Shown here piece after piece: positions 14,836-15,945 of a DNA stretch of 15,945 nt. This stretch comes from an uncultured Blautia sp. (GTDB lineage: Bacteria; Bacillota; Clostridia; Lachnospirales; Lachnospiraceae): assembly GCA_900543715.1 (NCBI GenBank), contig UQSX01000067.1, positions 1 through 15,945 of the forward strand, given 5' to 3'. A program made the position numbers and the translations under genes. The notes under the pieces are model-generated. The model did no database searches. It saw only the letters and a program-made list of their open reading frames with translations, and was not told the DNA's origin. Every line of letters starts with the position of its first letter. Positions within the stretch are counted from its first letter, which is position 1.

Positions 14836-14982
14836 ATGGTCAGAACAGTTACAAAAAATCTGCTGGAGCAAGGTAAAAACAACTATGCTGTAAAACAGGC
14901 TGCCGGAAACGGCGGTCAAAAAATAAGCCAGTACTCATGTATTATCGTATACTTTATAACCAATCGGATATTCAAACTCTAA
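14836..14982 (+). CDS. 48-residue fragment with coding-like composition, unrecognised
   Basis: The frame reads MVRTVTKNLLEQGKNNYAVK, then QAAGNGGQKISQYS, then CIIVYFITNRIFKL. Composition and codon use look more protein-like than the surroundings, but there is no convincing ribosome binding site (only GAAGAA upstream). It is most likely a remnant of a larger gene. No family recognised. Confidence 0.25.
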   Translation: MVRTVTKNLLEQGKNNYAVKQAAGNGGQKISQYSCIIVYFITNRIFKL

Positions 14983-15026
14983 CTTTGTAAAGTAAGCACA
15001 CAATAAAATAATGTCTTCTCATTTTC

Positions 15027-15056
15027 TTGATGTTTTGCATGAAGAAACTTTATATT
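15027..15056 (+). promoter_or_regulatory. candidate promoter upstream of the STAND-like NTPase
   Basis: TTGATG (15027-15032) and TATATT (15051-15056) are spaced by 18 bases. GGAGG (15064-15068) and a nine-codon frame (15075-15104, MRMLLKRTI then stop) follow immediately. The short frame could be a leader peptide or the start of a lost gene. Confidence 0.3.
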
Positions 15057-15141
15057 GATTTTTGGAGGGCTGAATATGCGTATGCTGTTAAAAAGAACAA
15101 TCTAGTAATGCTAATGGATAAATATAGAAAAATAGAACGAT

Positions 15142-15153
15142 TTATCATGATAA
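15142..15153. promoter_or_regulatory. perfect palindrome TTATCATGATAA, possible operator
   Basis: This exact 12-base inverted repeat lies 76 bases upstream of the NTPase start in very AT-rich DNA. It may be a repressor site, but a chance palindrome is quite possible. Confidence 0.25.
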
Positions 15154-15229
15154 TAATTAATACAGAAATTTTATATGGAAAAAAATGTTAAAATTAGGTA
15201 AAATAAAATAAAAAATGTTGGAGTAAATT

Positions 15230-15945
15230 ATGAAAAAAAAGGTTATACAAAGAGCAAACTATTTGTTTAATGCAAAAACAATATTCTTATCTTTAGAAGG
15301 AGAGAATGGATTAAATCTTGTAATTCCTAAAAAGACTAAATGGTCCAATAATCTTGGACGGATGTATCATCAGTTTTCATACACAAATGATCCAATAGAG
15401 TTAATTGGTAGAGAACAAGAAAAAGAAGAACTTGAAGCATTCTTGGATGGAAATACTAATTTTAAAGTAACTGCTATTACCGGACAAGCCGGAAATGGAA
15501 AGTCTCGGTTAGTATATGAGGTTTTTAAAGATAAAGCAGAACAAGAAAATTGGAAAATTTTTGGATTGGCACCAAACGAACTGCAATTTTTTAAAACGGA
15601 ATTTATATATTATTTTTTCCCAGAAGATGATCTGGAAAAAAATATTTTGTTTGTAATTGATTATGTAACAGTGAAGGCTTTCGAGATTGGTAACTGGATA
15701 CAGCTATTGTATAATAACATGAAAGAAATAGGCAGTAATATTAAAATTCGAATTATTTTAGTAGAAAGAGCACAAGTAACACAAGAAAGAAAACCTTATT
15801 GGTATACAATGTTGGTAGAAAAACATGGACTAATGGAAGAAGGACTATGTGAATGGGAAAAGCATATTAAAATAAATAATTTGCCAGAGGATAAATTAGA
15901 AGAGATATTTGTAAAGTATATAGAAAATAAAGCAGAGACTTATGA
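15230..15945 (+). CDS. P-loop NTPase, STAND/AAA-like, 3' end outside window
   Basis: The open frame starts at the ATG at 15230 (TTGGAG at 15218-15223, spacing 6) and runs off the window edge with 238 residues visible. After about 55 residues comes IELIGREQEKEELEAFL, the typical entry of STAND/AAA-type NTPases. Walker A GQAGNGKSRL lies at about 86-95 and Walker B ILFVIDYV at about 142-149. FVIDYV has Asp but no adjacent acidic residue, as in many STAND ATPases. A sensor-like RIILVERAQ follows (about 175-183). STAND proteins are often switch-type sensors in conflict or defence systems, with effector and sensor domains C-terminal to the NTPase, which here would lie outside the window. The N-terminal 55 residues are unassigned. 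The gene is much more AT-rich than the main operon. Confidence 0.85.
   Translation, partial: MKKKVIQRANYLFNAKTIFLSLEGENGLNLVIPKKTKWSNNLGRMYHQFSYTNDPIELIGREQEKEELEAFLDGNTNFKVTAITGQAGNGKSRLVYEVFKDKAEQENWKIFGLAPNELQFFKTEFIYYFFPEDDLEKNILFVIDYVTVKAFEIGNWIQLLYNNMKEIGSNIKIRIILVERAQVTQERKPYWYTMLVEKHGLMEEGLCEWEKHIKINNLPEDKLEEIFVKYIENKAETY

Noticed and set aside
14901..14918. GC hairpin GCCG-GAAA-CGGC
   Set aside because: It is a short stem inside a coding-like fragment with no T tail. A GNRA tetraloop alone is not evidence of an RNA element.

Overview
The window looks like chromosomal DNA of a Gram-positive anaerobe of the Clostridia, most likely a Lachnospiraceae-type gut bacterium. The signs are strong AGGAGG-like ribosome binding sites, moderate GC in the main operon, heavy AGA/GAA codon use, a BspA/DUF285 plus Sel1-repeat gene family, and a fragment resembling a Clostridia-type B12-binding radical SAM protein. 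The taxonomic call is inference.

Region 1 (1-7985) is one tight plus-strand operon of seven genes that ends at a clear rho-independent terminator. In order: the 3' end of a helical protein; an Hsp70/DnaK-like ATPase with a short substrate-binding-like tail and no obvious lid; a 557-residue coiled-coil protein; a 372-residue helical protein; a 210-residue helical protein; a AAA+ ATPase with an MIT-like helical N-terminus and a Vps4/katanin-type C-terminal helix; and a second AAA+-like protein that keeps Walker A but has lost the Walker B glutamate, sensor-1 asparagine and arginine finger. The two helical proteins before the ATPase start with a short hydrophobic patch followed by a lysine run, and the 210-residue one ends in an acidic, MIM1-like helix. 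That is the architecture of ESCRT-III subunits beside their Vps4 disassembly ATPase. My leading interpretation is a bacterial ESCRT-III/Vps4-like membrane- or filament-remodelling module coupled to an Hsp70-like ATPase and a pseudo-AAA+ partner. I do not recognise it as a named system.

Region 2 (8038-13190) holds four plus-strand genes: two zinc-ribbon/Sel1-repeat proteins flanking two tandem DUF285 (BspA-like leucine-rich repeat) proteins. All four share a short N-terminal motif of the form [RK]-x-Y-x-x-Y-x-T. In the Sel1 proteins it follows the zinc ribbon directly; in the DUF285 proteins the ribbon is reduced to one cysteine. None has a signal peptide, so they look like one cytoplasmic adaptor family with swapped repeat domains.

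Region 3 (13191-15229) is AT-rich and largely decayed. It contains a 48-codon stub of a B12-binding radical SAM gene that still has a textbook promoter, two overlapping perfect palindromes just after the stub, a promoter next to a hairpin with a T tail, and scattered out-of-frame fragments, one series resembling a DUF4143-type ATPase. It looks like an old insertion or deletion boundary.

Region 4 (15230-end) is the 5' part of a P-loop NTPase (Walker A GQAGNGKS, Walker B ILFVIDYV) of STAND/AAA-like type, cut by the window edge. It is AT-rich and probably belongs to another accessory module.
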